In this document: piece after piece, positions 16,103 to 25,634 of the stretch
Position numbering within the stretch: position 1 is the first letter of the stretch
Layout of the letters: each line of letters starts with the position of its first letter
Source of the DNA: Fastidiosipila sp964627125
GTDB lineage: Bacteria; Bacillota; Clostridia; Saccharofermentanales; Fastidiosipilaceae
Assembly (NCBI GenBank): GCA_964627125.1
Contig: CAZVJQ010000011.1
Location: 1-45,121 of the forward strand
Direction: 5' to 3'
Length of the DNA stretch: 45,121 bases
Translations under genes and position numbers: made by a program
Notes under the pieces: model-generated
Told to the model about the DNA's origin: nothing
What the model saw: only the letters and a program-made list of their open reading frames with translations
Databases searched by the model: none

Positions 16103-18233
16103 GTAACTGTCCTTCATAAACTTGTACAAAAGCTTGTATTATTTCTTCTACGTCATGGAATGAAAGACCTGAATCCACTAATTGGTCTTGATCTACCTTA
16201 CCTCTAACTAATTTTCTTATGAGTTTTTCTACCGCTTCTATATTTCTTTCGCTAACTGATTTCATTGCTGCTTCAACTGTATCTGAGAGCATAACAATAG
16301 CGACTTCCTTGGATTGTGGGCTTGGACCTGGATATGTATAATCATCGATGTCTGGTGGATTTGCACCTATTAATTCAGCCTCATCATATGCTTGTGTATA
16401 GAAATATTGTAGAGCTGTAGTACCGTGGTGCTGTCTAATAAATTCTATGACTGCTTCAGGTAAACCATAGTCTTTAGCAATGATTTGACCATATTCTACG
16501 TGTCTAAAGATAATTCTCTTACTCTCTTCAACTCTCAGAAGTGAATGCGGATTGAAATTACCCTGGTTCTCAGTATACATTTGAGGATTCCATAATTTAC
16601 CAACATCATGGTAATATGCTCCAACTCTAGCTAATAATGTATTTGCACCTACTCTCTCAGCAGCTGCTTCAGCTAAGTTAGCTACCATCATACTGTGCTG
16701 GTATGTAGCTGGCGCTTCCATAAATAATACTTTTAGCAATGGTTCATTAGCATCTGCTAAGGCAATTAGTCTTGCAGGAGATACTCTACTTACAAACATT
16801 TCTAGAATTGGTGAAATACCAATTGCAATTATTGCAGATAAGAATGCATTAAGAGCAGATAATGCTCCATAGCTTAGCATTAATTGAGTTGAGTGCTGAT
16901 TCATTGTTGAGTAAAGTATTGAAGCTGCAAAACTAGCTGCTGTAGTACCGAAGATAGTTATTGCATGGTTTTGTCTGTTAGAATCACTCGCTGAAATCAT
17001 TCCTGCTGACAACACAGTAATTATACTTACAAATAAATATTGAGTACTCATTCCAGCAACTGGGAATAATAGAATTATTAAAGATAAACTAACTACAAGG
17101 GCAGTTTTTAATCCAAAATATCCACCTAATATTATCGCGACAAAAGCCACCGGCATCAATAGAGAAGATATATTAGATAAATATACTCCAACTACAAATA
17201 CACTTAGGAAACTAATAAATATTACTAACCAGTCAGAGTTAGATTTATAATTCTCTCTATCATAATATTGGAAATAAGCCCATAGAATAAATACTACAAC
17301 TGCATATAAAAGAATGATTGCAAGCAAGTTTGACCAGCTTATCTCACCACTCTCTATCATTCCTAAACTTAGCATTGCCTGATAATCTTGTGAATTTATT
17401 AATTCACCTTCTGAGATTATTCTAGTTCCTGCTGGAATTAGGATAGGGTCATTCATGTATCTTTGGAATACAGAGTTTCTAGCATTTGCTGTTGCTTCAG
17501 CATCATAGACAAGGTTTGGTTCTAACAGTGTACTTAAGACAGAAGAGATTTGATTATATTCAGTCCTATAGTAAGTATTATTCCTTAAAAGATTATCAAC
17601 AAGAATATTAATTCTAACTAATAAACTACTACTGTCTTGCTCTGCATCCATTAGCTGTTCAGCTATTGTCAAACTGTGTGATCTTACAGCCATATAGACG
17701 GTTTCACTTTGTTGAAGTAAGTTCATAACAACATTGCTATCAACAGTTACTCCAATAGACTCATCAACCTCTGTAATTACCGCTTCAGTAGCTGCTGTGA
17801 ATTCAGCATCTGATGGAATTCTAATCCTATCTCCAGAAGTTGTTGACTCTGTTTCTTCACTATTGCCGCTGCCATTACCATTCTCTTCACTAGTAGCAGT
17901 CTCTTCATCAATGGATGAGCCATAAAGATTAATTCTGTAACTATCTATAATTAAATAGAATGAATCAACTCTCTCTAAACCTCTCAAAGAAATTTCTTCT
18001 GATCTGGTATAGACATCTTGAACTTGCTGAGCTTGCTCCCTAGCTCTCTCTTCAGTTGCTTCTAGGTCACTTATTGCTCTAGAAGTTACTATATCTTCAG
18101 GAGCTGCATCTCCTGGTGAAAGGTTGTAAGTTTCAGGCGTAGAAGAATTATAGATAACAAAAACAATCAGGACAGATACAGCTACTGTCATGATTGTTGC
18201 TAATATATTTCTTAAAACTTTACTTCCTTGCAT
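16050..18233 (-). CDS. pgpH: Membrane HD phosphodiesterase of the PgpH type (7TM-HD), c-di-AMP hydrolase
   Basis: 727 residues arranged as one N-terminal membrane segment (about 8-28), a large extracellular 7TMR-HDED domain to about residue 300, a seven-helix membrane block at about 302-478 and a cytoplasmic HD domain. HD residues match PgpH in order: His513 in YQHSMM, His542-Asp543 in YYHDVGK, His578 in FRHVEYG, His602-His603 in RQHHGTT and a final Asp in MLSDTVEAA. Characterised PgpH proteins cleave the messenger c-di-AMP. A Ser/Glu/Gly-rich insert at about 105-135 lies in the extracellular domain. AGGA precedes the ATG. The gene lies between phoH and ybeY, the usual Bacillota order, and overlaps ybeY. 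Confidence 0.92.
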   Translation of the reverse strand: MQGSKVLRNILATIMTVAVSVLIVFVIYNSSTPETYNLSPGDAAPEDIVTSRAISDLEATEERAREQAQQVQDVYTRSEEISLRGLERVDSFYLIIDSYRINLYGSSIDEETATSEENGNGSGNSEETESTTSGDRIRIPSDAEFTAATEAVITEVDESIGVTVDSNVVMNLLQQSETVYMAVRSHSLTIAEQLMDAEQDSSSLLVRINILVDNLLRNNTYYRTEYNQISSVLSTLLEPNLVYDAEATANARNSVFQRYMNDPILIPAGTRIISEGELINSQDYQAMLSLGMIESGEISWSNLLAIILLYAVVVFILWAYFQYYDRENYKSNSDWLVIFISFLSVFVVGVYLSNISSLLMPVAFVAIILGGYFGLKTALVVSLSLIILLFPVAGMSTQYLFVSIITVLSAGMISASDSNRQNHAITIFGTTAASFAASILYSTMNQHSTQLMLSYGALSALNAFLSAIIAIGISPILEMFVSRVSPARLIALADANEPLLKVLFMEAPATYQHSMMVANLAEAAAERVGANTLLARVGAYYHDVGKLWNPQMYTENQGNFNPHSLLRVEESKRIIFRHVEYGQIIAKDYGLPEAVIEFIRQHHGTTALQYFYTQAYDEAELIGANPPDIDDYTYPGPSPQSKEVAIVMLSDTVEAAMKSVSERNIEAVEKLIRKLVRGKVDQDQLVDSGLSFHDVEEIIQAFVQVYEGQLHERVAYPDDNRIQQARR

Positions 18234-18277
18234 CTACAATTCCTAATCTTAAATAGCTAACTAATAGCTAATTAACT

Positions 18278-19243
18278 CTATTTTTTAGATTTTTTCTTAT
18301 TATCGTGTTGATCGTATGCTCTTATTATACTTTGAACCATAGGATTTCGCACGACATCGCTTTGGTCTAACTCAACAAAAGTTAAATCTTTAACATTTTT
18401 CAATATTCTTCTCACTTCAATCAAACCTGATTTTTGATTATTAGGTAAGTCAGTCTGGGTAATATCACCTGTAACTACAATCTTCGAATCAAATCCTAAT
18501 CTAGTTAAGAACATTTTCATTTGCTCAGGTGTAGTATTTTGTGCCTCATCAAGAATGATGAATGCATTATCCAATGTTCTACCCCTCATATATGCCAAAG
18601 GTGAGACTTCAATCTTGCCTCTCTCTAAGTTAGCCATATAGGTATCAAAACCCATCAAGTCTGCTAATGAGTCATACAGAGGTCTCATGTATGGATCTAC
18701 CTTGGTTTGTAAATCTCCAGGTAAGAAACCTAATCTCTCACCTGCTTCAACTGCAGGTCTTGTTAAGATAATCTTATCTACTTTCTCTTGTTTAAATGCT
18801 TGAACAGCAAGAGCTACAGCTAGGTAAGTCTTACCAGTACCTGCTGGTCCTATAGCAAATGTAACTGTGTTATTTTGAATTGCTTCAACATATTTTGATT
18901 GACCAAGAGTCTTGGAAACAACAGGCTTACCTTTAGCATTTACTGCAATCCAATCTGGATGGAAGTCTGACAAGTCCTTCTTCTCATAAGCTGTTGTCCC
19001 AGCTAGATAGTTTGTTAATTGCTCACTCATTGGTACAGCATCTGTAGATAAGTTTAATAACTTTTCAACTACTTGTACTGCTGTGTCCAATTGCTCTTGA
19101 TTTTCTGATATTAATTTAATTCCTGCAATATTTGGCTCAATTATTACATCTAAATAATTTTCAATTGCTTTAGCATTTGTATTGTTAGCTCCTAGCACTG
19201 ATTGAACCATGTTTAAATCATCAACTCTAATAATTTTTTGCAA
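18278..19243 (-). CDS. phoH: PhoH-like ATPase
   Basis: P-loop ATPase of 321 residues with Walker A IGPAGTGKT at 131-139 and Walker B AFIILDEAQNTTPEQ, followed by VTGDITQTDLP. The N-terminal 90 residues form the KH-like region typical of YbeZ/PhoH. The family is linked with RNA metabolism and with YbeY by conserved neighbourhood, as here. The start is a TTG at 19241-19243, supported by GGAG six bases upstream; no earlier ATG exists in the gap. It heads the phoH-pgpH-ybeY/era-recO string. An AT-rich 63-base gap separates it from the DUF881 genes and could hold a promoter, but no convincing -35 was found. Confidence 0.93.
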   Translation of the reverse strand: MQKIIRVDDLNMVQSVLGANNTNAKAIENYLDVIIEPNIAGIKLISENQEQLDTAVQVVEKLLNLSTDAVPMSEQLTNYLAGTTAYEKKDLSDFHPDWIAVNAKGKPVVSKTLGQSKYVEAIQNNTVTFAIGPAGTGKTYLAVALAVQAFKQEKVDKIILTRPAVEAGERLGFLPGDLQTKVDPYMRPLYDSLADLMGFDTYMANLERGKIEVSPLAYMRGRTLDNAFIILDEAQNTTPEQMKMFLTRLGFDSKIVVTGDITQTDLPNNQKSGLIEVRRILKNVKDLTFVELDQSDVVRNPMVQSIIRAYDQHDNKKKSKK

Positions 19244-19306
19244 TATTCTCTCCTATTTAATGTCTCTATTTTTCTATACTTATTATATTTTTATTATTAT
19301 GCAATA

Positions 19307-20050
19307 TTATTCTGTAATTTCATAATCTTCAATAGTCTCTAATAGATTTTGTCTATATGCAGGACTATCTTCAGCTAAACCAGCTATGTCTACTTCATTG
19401 GGTGTATGCAACTGAACAACTACACCACGACTCTGTAATCTTGTCCAAGTATTAGTTTGGAATGAGTAGAAATCTTGAATTTTTCTTACTTCACCGATGA
19501 TTCTAATTTCATATCCGACATTACTTGTTACATTAGTTCCGTTAATTACGATGTTTTGGTTCTCTGACCCTGTACCAATAACTTCAGTCATGCTTACTAT
19601 TCTTTCACCATTGACTGATATTGCATAAGCACCATTTGCCTTCAATCCATTAATTACAGAAAGTAATGACGCTGGATCTACATAAGCTCCTTCAGCACTA
19701 GTGTCTAGAGAAATAATAGCTCCTGGTCCTCTTACATCTGTTAAACCTGCAAAAGTTGCCAATCTTTCAACTTCATTTTGATAGTAATTAAGTCTTGCAT
19801 CATCACTAGAACCAATTTCTGCTAGCTCTTGGATATTCTCAGTTAATCCTGCATTCCTTCTAATCAACTCTTGGTTAGCAACTTGTAGCTGCGCTATTTC
19901 TTCTTGCAAAGCAACCTGGTCAGTTGATCCAAATAAATTAATACCTTCCATGAAGTTTAAATTCTTCATTTGCCAAGCTATCAATACACCTAATAATAAG
20001 CTAAGCATAAATAATAAAATGTTCGAAATTGTTTTTGCTCTACTACCCAT
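19307..20050 (-). CDS. DUF881 family membrane-anchored protein (second copy of the pair)
   Basis: 247 residues: a membrane anchor at about 9-27, a coiled-coil stretch at about 45-85 (EEIAQLQVANQELIRRN) and a DUF881 domain with RGPGAIISLD, LLSVINGLKANGAYAISVNGERI and EVRKIQDFYSF. The domain should face outside the cytoplasm. DUF881 proteins are conserved beside envelope and division genes in Gram-positives, but no biochemical activity is established that I can name. It overlaps the other DUF881 gene by 8 bases, and GGTGG precedes the ATG. Confidence 0.85.
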   Translation of the reverse strand: MGSRAKTISNILLFMLSLLLGVLIAWQMKNLNFMEGINLFGSTDQVALQEEIAQLQVANQELIRRNAGLTENIQELAEIGSSDDARLNYYQNEVERLATFAGLTDVRGPGAIISLDTSAEGAYVDPASLLSVINGLKANGAYAISVNGERIVSMTEVIGTGSENQNIVINGTNVTSNVGYEIRIIGEVRKIQDFYSFQTNTWTRLQSRGVVVQLHTPNEVDIAGLAEDSPAYRQNLLETIEDYEITE

Positions 20051-20915
20051 TTATTCCACCTAACTTTTCAATTTGAATATTCATGTATTGCTCATCACTA
20101 AATCCAGGAAAACTCATATCTTCCACAAATTCAATACTTAACTGTAAACCTCGATCGTGCATAGATTGAATTATAGAATCTTCATTAAATGCATCTATCA
20201 AATCTTGAGCACCTATATCATCTATACCTACTTCAAAAACATATGGTGGCGAATGATATACCCTATTAACTAATACTGATGGTCCTGTACAAATTAATGG
20301 GCTCATTGCAGATAATCGTTCAGTATTTACATTGATGCTATCTACATACCATCGTTTGAAGAAATCGGCAATATATCTAATGTCACCATCATGGACAATC
20401 TCAGATGCTTGAGTTGTACTATCGTAGGCGATTCCAGCCTTATCTTCTAATACAATCCTAACTCCCTGTCCCTGGTAATCCATCATTCCTGCCATTCTAG
20501 ATGTAAATCTATATTGGTCTAATAAGTCTTGAACTTCTGGAGAATCTTCTAATTCTAAATTTTGAAAAACAGCTGCTCTATTTTCATCATATGAGTTTTG
20601 TAAATTTGAATTTACTGCTGTTAAGTTCTCATACTCTAATCTTAATTCTGCAAGTAGTTCTTCTTGTTGTTCATACTCTACTCTGGGCAAAGCATCCCTA
20701 TTGACCTGTGCTTGCAATCTAGCTCCTGCAGTTATTAAGATATATGCAATAAGTAAAATCACACTAACAACAGCTAAAATGCTATTTAATCTATCAGATT
20801 TACTGCTCTTAGATTTAGCTGTGATATCTGTAGAACTATTTTCATTTTTATCAAAAGAAATTCCAGCAGACTTAATAGCAATAGTTCTGAAAAAATTTCT
20901 AATCTTCTTGCTCAT
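20043..20915 (-). CDS. DUF881 family membrane-anchored protein (first copy of the pair)
   Basis: 290 residues. A longer Lys/Ser-rich cytoplasmic tail of about 43 residues precedes the membrane segment (ILAVVSVILLIAYILITAG). A coiled-coil (EEQEELLAELRLEYENL region) and a DUF881-like domain (YQGQGVRIVLEDK, IVHDGDIRYIADFFKRWYVDSINVN) follow. It is diverged from the neighbouring copy. The two overlap by 8 bases, which suggests made-together partners, perhaps a heterodimer (inference). Its start lies inside the rluD 3' end, so it belongs to the lspA-rluD operon. Confidence 0.8.
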   Translation of the reverse strand: MSKKIRNFFRTIAIKSAGISFDKNENSSTDITAKSKSSKSDRLNSILAVVSVILLIAYILITAGARLQAQVNRDALPRVEYEQQEELLAELRLEYENLTAVNSNLQNSYDENRAAVFQNLELEDSPEVQDLLDQYRFTSRMAGMMDYQGQGVRIVLEDKAGIAYDSTTQASEIVHDGDIRYIADFFKRWYVDSINVNTERLSAMSPLICTGPSVLVNRVYHSPPYVFEVGIDDIGAQDLIDAFNEDSIIQSMHDRGLQLSIEFVEDMSFPGFSDEQYMNIQIEKLGGING

Positions 20916-21864
20916 CTATCTCACCTAAATTCCATTCTTTATCCCATTGGACTCTATTACTTTCTTGATAATGTAATTCATCCAATTTATCCTTAAATTC
21001 TTGTGGAGCCTCGACCTCAAACTCCATCATTTCACCTGTAGTAGGATGAGTAAATTTAAGTTTTTTAGCATGTAAAAACTGTCCATTTCCATGCTTGTCT
21101 CTGTTAAATGCATATGTACTATCGCCGACAAGAGGATGTTTAATATACGTCATATGAACTCTAATTTGATGAGTTCTTCCTGTTATAATATTTAGCTCTA
21201 TATATGTAGATTTTTCCAATGGAGAAAGTACTCTGAAATATGAAACAGCTGACTTCCCATCAGCTACTATAGCCATTCTCTGTCTATTTAAAGGGTCTCT
21301 TGCGATAGGTGCATTTATTTTAGCAGACTTTTCTTTAATCTCACCATGGACGATGGCTTCATAAATTTTTTCAACCTCATGATTTTGAAATTGTTTTTGT
21401 AGATTTGAGTAAGCTTCTTCAGTCTTACTACAAACTAATAGTCCACTAGTATCTTTATCTAATCTATGTACAATACCCTGTCTCTCAAGACCGTTGCTCT
21501 TAGATAATCTTCCATTCGTATGATGAAGTAGAGCATTTACTAAAGTTCCTGAAGGATTCCCTGCACCTGGATGAACTACCATTCCCTGCTCTTTATTTAT
21601 AACGATAATATCTTCATCTTCATAGATAATATCTAATTTGATATCCTCAGGTTTTGGAATAAAATCTTTTTCTTCTGGTATATCAATTGTAACTTCTTCA
21701 CCTTCTTGAGTTAAGTTACTTGCCTTAGTTTTACTACCATTTACTTTAACTAATCCTTCTTTAATCCATCTTGAGACCTCAGACCTAGAATATGAATCTA
21801 ATTCATCTGTAATAGCCTTATCTACTCTTTGGCCAGATATTTCAAAAAAGAACTTCTTAATCAT
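20899..21864 (-). CDS. rluD: 23S rRNA pseudouridine synthase, RluD family
   Basis: An N-terminal S4 RNA-binding domain (SGQRVDKAI to VKVNGSKTKASNL) is followed by the RluA/RluD catalytic domain with HRLDKDTSGLLV, whose Asp is the catalytic nucleophile, and GRTHQIRVHM. In characterised relatives this enzyme modifies helix 69 of 23S rRNA. The ATG at 21864 overlaps the lspA stop region by 8 bases; an in-frame TTG four codons earlier is possible, and neither has an ideal ribosome binding site, so coupling with lspA is likely. The lspA-rluD order is widespread in Bacillota. The C-terminal tail is acidic. Confidence 0.92.
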   Translation of the reverse strand: MIKKFFFEISGQRVDKAITDELDSYSRSEVSRWIKEGLVKVNGSKTKASNLTQEGEEVTIDIPEEKDFIPKPEDIKLDIIYEDEDIIVINKEQGMVVHPGAGNPSGTLVNALLHHTNGRLSKSNGLERQGIVHRLDKDTSGLLVCSKTEEAYSNLQKQFQNHEVEKIYEAIVHGEIKEKSAKINAPIARDPLNRQRMAIVADGKSAVSYFRVLSPLEKSTYIELNIITGRTHQIRVHMTYIKHPLVGDSTYAFNRDKHGNGQFLHAKKLKFTHPTTGEMMEFEVEAPQEFKDKLDELHYQESNRVQWDKEWNLGEIDEQED

Positions 21865-22477
21865 CTTCCTTATCAACCTTAATTTCAGTGTCTAATTCGC
21901 GAACTAATACTTGTTCAGCCTCTAGTTTGTCATTATATTTTACTAAGTATCTATCATAGAAGAATACGAAGTATATGAAGAATATTGCAGCTCCTACAGT
22001 AATACATGCATCTGCTATGTTAAATGTTGGGAAGTGCCAGTCTTGATAATAAAAATCTAAGAAATCTATTACCCCATCTAGCCTGACTCTATCAATTAGA
22101 TTCCCTACACTACCTGCTAAAATCAAAGATATTGATAGTGGAAAAACTGCTGGCCATTTACTGAATCTAGCTAACATAACTGTAAATAATATAGATGCTA
22201 GTATTGATATGATAGTCAGTATACTGATTCCCCAGTCAACATTTGCGAGAAAACTAAATGCTGCACCTGAGTTAAATGCATATCTTAGTTGAAAAAGATT
22301 TTCTATAATCTCTATTCTTCCACCATTTATTAAAGTATCATTATTTACTACCCATAATTTTGTTAATTGATCTGCTGCGATCAGCGCTATTGAGATTAGT
22401 GAGAATATTAAAAATCTTATCCAGGATATTTTTGGTTCTACTAATAATCTATTTTTGCCTTTTATACTCTTCTTCAT
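21857..22477 (-). CDS. lspA: Lipoprotein signal peptidase (signal peptidase II)
   Basis: Aspartyl membrane protease that removes signal peptides of lipoproteins such as the ZnuA in this window. The two catalytic Asp lie in GNLIDRVRLDGVIDF and FNIADACITVG; NSGAAFSFL is another family block. Four membrane segments are visible. At 206 residues it is longer than the usual 150-165 because of a charged N-terminal stretch and a C-terminal tail of about 35 residues ending in KEDD. It is the first gene of the lspA-rluD-DUF881-DUF881 operon, with its own promoter. Confidence 0.95.
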   Translation of the reverse strand: MKKSIKGKNRLLVEPKISWIRFLIFSLISIALIAADQLTKLWVVNNDTLINGGRIEIIENLFQLRYAFNSGAAFSFLANVDWGISILTIISILASILFTVMLARFSKWPAVFPLSISLILAGSVGNLIDRVRLDGVIDFLDFYYQDWHFPTFNIADACITVGAAIFFIYFVFFYDRYLVKYNDKLEAEQVLVRELDTEIKVDKEDD

Positions 22478-22509
22478 TTCACTTTTCCATATCTATTTTT
22501 GCTAAAGCT

Positions 22510-22538
22510 ATTTTAACGCATAGCGTGTAGTTTGTCAG
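22510..22538 (-). promoter_or_regulatory. Promoter of the lspA operon
   Basis: Minus-strand CTGACA (22533-22538) and TAAAAT (22510-22515) with a 17-base spacer, 33 bases upstream of the lspA start. Each box differs from consensus at one position. Confidence 0.65.
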
Positions 22539-22591
22539 TTGTAAACACCAAACGTTAATAGATGGAAATTATGTAAAGTTAATGATTTATA

Positions 22592-23674
22592 TTATCTCCA
22601 AGCTGATATAGATGAACTATCATATGGGGTGTTTCCTAGCTTATGTCTGTATAACCCCAATGCTCCAAATTTAGATCTTCCATAATGATCTCCAACACTA
22701 TTGCCTAAGGGCTGAGCTATTGGTTCAACTATTGCAGTATGATTTCCGTTTCCATAATAAACTCTTTGACCTGCAGCTAACTGAGCATCGAGAGCAAACA
22801 TTGCTAAATTTGTTAAAGGTGTTTTACGATAGCTCCCATCTCGCATATATGCACTTGGATCGTTCATAGTGTATATTTTAGATGGGTCTGCTTTATACCA
22901 AACATAGGAATGGCAATTATACTTATTTGTTGCAGGAGCTAAATATGTAACATTATAAATTTTAGCACCTTCCATACCTAGAGAAACTCGCTCGGGATAT
23001 GTAAGTGTATCAGTCCAAATAAATACTTGAACTGAAGTTCCTTTAGGGGTTTTAATGTATTGGATGGGACTTTGTGACAAGTCAGGATACTCATCACTAA
23101 TGTATGTCGATTTAGACACTTTAAGACGATTAATCGAATCTTCAAGGTTTGGATAAATATCCAATTCAGTCTTAAATATGCCATCCATGACGACTTGAGC
23201 AATAAGTTCTTGACCATAATCATTTTGATTACTTTCAGATCGAGAAGATTCATTATTTAGTTCATTATAATTTTCATAAACAATTTGAAGTTCTGATAAC
23301 GTTAATCCTCTTCTTAGTATTTCTTGATAAGCAGAGCAATATTTGCTTAATTTTTCAAGAGGTTCAAGTAAATTTTCTGTGGGCCTATTAACATATGCAA
23401 GAATATCACTCAAGAATGGATATTTTATAAAAGCATCGTACAAACTACTGTCTGACATATTCTCTAAAACATATGATGGAATTTCTAAAGATTCTCTTTT
23501 CTCCTCAATAGTTAAACTAGGCCAAACTTCACTATTTTGATTAATTGGATACTCATATGAATGAATTGTATATACAAAACTTCTAGCAATAATTGACTTA
23601 GATGGTGCTAAAATACTAAAAGATAAAAGTAAGCTAACAAACAATATTTTTTCTACAGTGTTGAATTTCTTCAT
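22592..23674 (-). CDS. Secreted protein with NlpC/P60-like Cys-His motif, function unknown
   Basis: 360 residues with a classical signal peptide (MKKF start, hydrophobic core to about residue 23, likely cleavage near residue 30). The middle region is charged and has no recognised domain. The C-terminal third resembles a papain-fold hydrolase: Cys254-His255 in KYNCHSYVWY and a spaced His312 in GNGNHTAIVEP, then SKFGALGLYRH. By analogy with NlpC/P60 and CHAP enzymes these would be nucleophile and base, suggesting a peptidase or amidase on the cell wall or a secreted substrate; this is inference. Similar NCHSY proteins occur as uncharacterised proteins in Bacillota. AAGGGG precedes the ATG. It lies alone between rny and lspA, with its own promoter and no clear terminator. 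Confidence 0.75.
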   Translation of the reverse strand: MKKFNTVEKILFVSLLLSFSILAPSKSIIARSFVYTIHSYEYPINQNSEVWPSLTIEEKRESLEIPSYVLENMSDSSLYDAFIKYPFLSDILAYVNRPTENLLEPLEKLSKYCSAYQEILRRGLTLSELQIVYENYNELNNESSRSESNQNDYGQELIAQVVMDGIFKTELDIYPNLEDSINRLKVSKSTYISDEYPDLSQSPIQYIKTPKGTSVQVFIWTDTLTYPERVSLGMEGAKIYNVTYLAPATNKYNCHSYVWYKADPSKIYTMNDPSAYMRDGSYRKTPLTNLAMFALDAQLAAGQRVYYGNGNHTAIVEPIAQPLGNSVGDHYGRSKFGALGLYRHKLGNTPYDSSSISAWR

Positions 23675-23760
23675 TCTTTACCCCTTCTACTATTCTCAAG
23701 TAAATCATAAATATATTTTAATTTTACATATGTAATTTAACATAAAATATGGTTAAATTA

Positions 23761-23789
23761 TATATATAACTATCAATTCTGCCATTCAA
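23761..23789 (-). promoter_or_regulatory. Candidate promoter of the secreted NlpC/P60-like gene
   Basis: Minus-strand TTGAAT (23784-23789) and TATATA (23761-23766) with a 17-base spacer, located between the rny terminator and the start codon at 23674. The region is very AT-rich, so chance matches are possible. Confidence 0.45.
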
Positions 23790-23830
23790 ATACATCAATT
23801 TACGATATTCAATTCTCTATATTTAAGCAA

Positions 23831-23862
23831 TAAAAAAGGTTGGATATTTTCTATCCAACCTT
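23831..23862 (-). terminator. Rho-independent terminator after rny
   Basis: An 11-bp perfect stem, AAGGTTGGATA with TATCCAACCTT, with a 5-base loop and a T-rich tail on the minus strand. It lies 20 bases after the rny stop. Confidence 0.9.
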
Positions 23863-23881
23863 ACTTAATAATATACTTTTG

Positions 23882-25450
23882 TTATTTAGCTATACTCTCG
23901 TATCTTGTTTCTCTAATCATGTTAACTTTAACTTGTCCAGGGTACTTAAGCTCTTCTTCAATTCTTCTGCTTATTTCATATCCTGTTAGTCTTGTTTCCT
24001 CTTCACTCATCAGTTCTGGTATTACAATAACACGTATTTCTCTACCAGCTTGAATTGCATAACATTTTTCGACTCCCTCGAAGCTTGTTGCAATATCTTC
24101 AAGTGCTTGAATTCTCTTAATGTAATTCTCAACACTCTCTCTTCTTGCACCAGGTCTTGCTGCTGATAATGTATCTGCAGTAATAATTATTCCTGCATAA
24201 GGAGAAGTTCCATCTGTATCACCGTGGTGTGCTGCAATAGCATTTACGATAATTGGATCTTCATTATTTCTTTCTGCAATTTCAACACCTAACTCTACGT
24301 GGGTACCGTCATTTTCGAAGTCTAACGCTTTACCAATGTCATGGAATAAACCTGCACGTTTTGCAATATTTACATCTAAACCTAGCTCAGATGCTATATT
24401 ACCTGCTAGCTCACTTACTTCTAAGCTATGTTGCAAGACATTTTGTCCATAACTTGTACGATAGTATAATCTACCTAATAAATTTATTTCTTCATTTGTA
24501 ATTCCGACTAAGCCTGTTGATAATGCAGCCTTTTCACCTTGATCTCTCATGGTTTTTTCAACTTCCTTCTCGGCCTTCTCGACTGCAACCTCTATACTAG
24601 TTGGATGCACTCGTCCGTCTTTGACCAATCTTTCCATCGCAATAACTGCAATTTCGCGTCTAATTGGGTTAAAGCAAGATAGAATTACTGCCTCAGGCGT
24701 ATCATCTATGATTACATCTACACCGGTTATGTTTTGGAATGACTTAATATTTCGTCCTTCTCTACCGATGATTCTACCCTTCATTTCGTCGTTAGGTAAA
24801 TCAACTACACTAACTGTATTATCTGAAACGTAGTCTGATGCATATCTTTGCATTGATGTTATTACTACATCTTCTGCATATCTATCAGCCTTATTATTCA
24901 TCTCATCTTCTAAGTGTGAATATAACACTGCTAAATCACGCCTATAAACATTCTCAGCTGAACTCATTAAATTTTCTCTAGCTTGATCTACAGTTAAACC
25001 TGCAATTTCTTCAAGCTTAGATAATTGTTCACCTTCGAGTTTATCTACCTCTTCACGTTTGTTTTGAATTCTAACTTCCTCAGCCGCAAGTTCTCTTTCT
25101 TGTTTTGCAAGATTTCTAGAACGATTGTCTAATTCATTTTCCTTCTGTTCAACGCGATTTCTCTCTTTATCCAAGGAGCTTTGTCTGCTTCTCGCATCTC
25201 TTTCAATACTTTGCTTAGATTTGTTAATCTCTTCTTTAGCCTGCAGTAGCAGTTCTCTTTTGCGACTTTCGCCGTTTTTCTCTGCTTTAGCCAATAGTGC
25301 CTTTGCTTCTTCTTTAGCTTTTGCACTATCATTTTCAATTTCTGTCTTCTTCTTGCTGAATCCTAAGTTATAGTAAATCAGTAAGGCAATGACACCCACT
25401 GCAAGGCCGATCACCAAACCTAATAGTAATGATACAAAATCAAAATCCAT
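23882..25450 (-). CDS. rny: Ribonuclease Y
   Basis: Membrane-anchored endoribonuclease that starts mRNA decay in Bacillota. The 522 residues show an N-terminal membrane anchor (about 5-27), a long charged coiled-coil (about 30-175), a KH domain with IGREGRNIKSFQNITGVDV and an HD domain with GLFHDIGKALD and AAHHGDTDG, which supply the metal ligands. GGAGGTGA precedes the ATG at good spacing. The gene is monocistronic: a strong terminator follows, and an AT-rich 184-base gap precedes it in which I see no further gene or clear promoter. Confidence 0.96.
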   Translation of the reverse strand: MDFDFVSLLLGLVIGLAVGVIALLIYYNLGFSKKKTEIENDSAKAKEEAKALLAKAEKNGESRKRELLLQAKEEINKSKQSIERDARSRQSSLDKERNRVEQKENELDNRSRNLAKQERELAAEEVRIQNKREEVDKLEGEQLSKLEEIAGLTVDQARENLMSSAENVYRRDLAVLYSHLEDEMNNKADRYAEDVVITSMQRYASDYVSDNTVSVVDLPNDEMKGRIIGREGRNIKSFQNITGVDVIIDDTPEAVILSCFNPIRREIAVIAMERLVKDGRVHPTSIEVAVEKAEKEVEKTMRDQGEKAALSTGLVGITNEEINLLGRLYYRTSYGQNVLQHSLEVSELAGNIASELGLDVNIAKRAGLFHDIGKALDFENDGTHVELGVEIAERNNEDPIIVNAIAAHHGDTDGTSPYAGIIITADTLSAARPGARRESVENYIKRIQALEDIATSFEGVEKCYAIQAGREIRVIVIPELMSEEETRLTGYEISRRIEEELKYPGQVKVNMIRETRYESIAK

Positions 25451-25634
25451 TGGTAATCACCTCCATATATTCAATTTTCAAAGTACTATTAATAAATATT
25501 TCGTATTTAAAAGTTAACGGAATTTCTTCCTAGTAAAAATACTTCTTATCATTTTATTAAAATTTCATAATAATATCAAGTACGAGTAGATGATATATGT
25601 ATAAATATAATATTTTTCGGCTATGGAAAACTCT

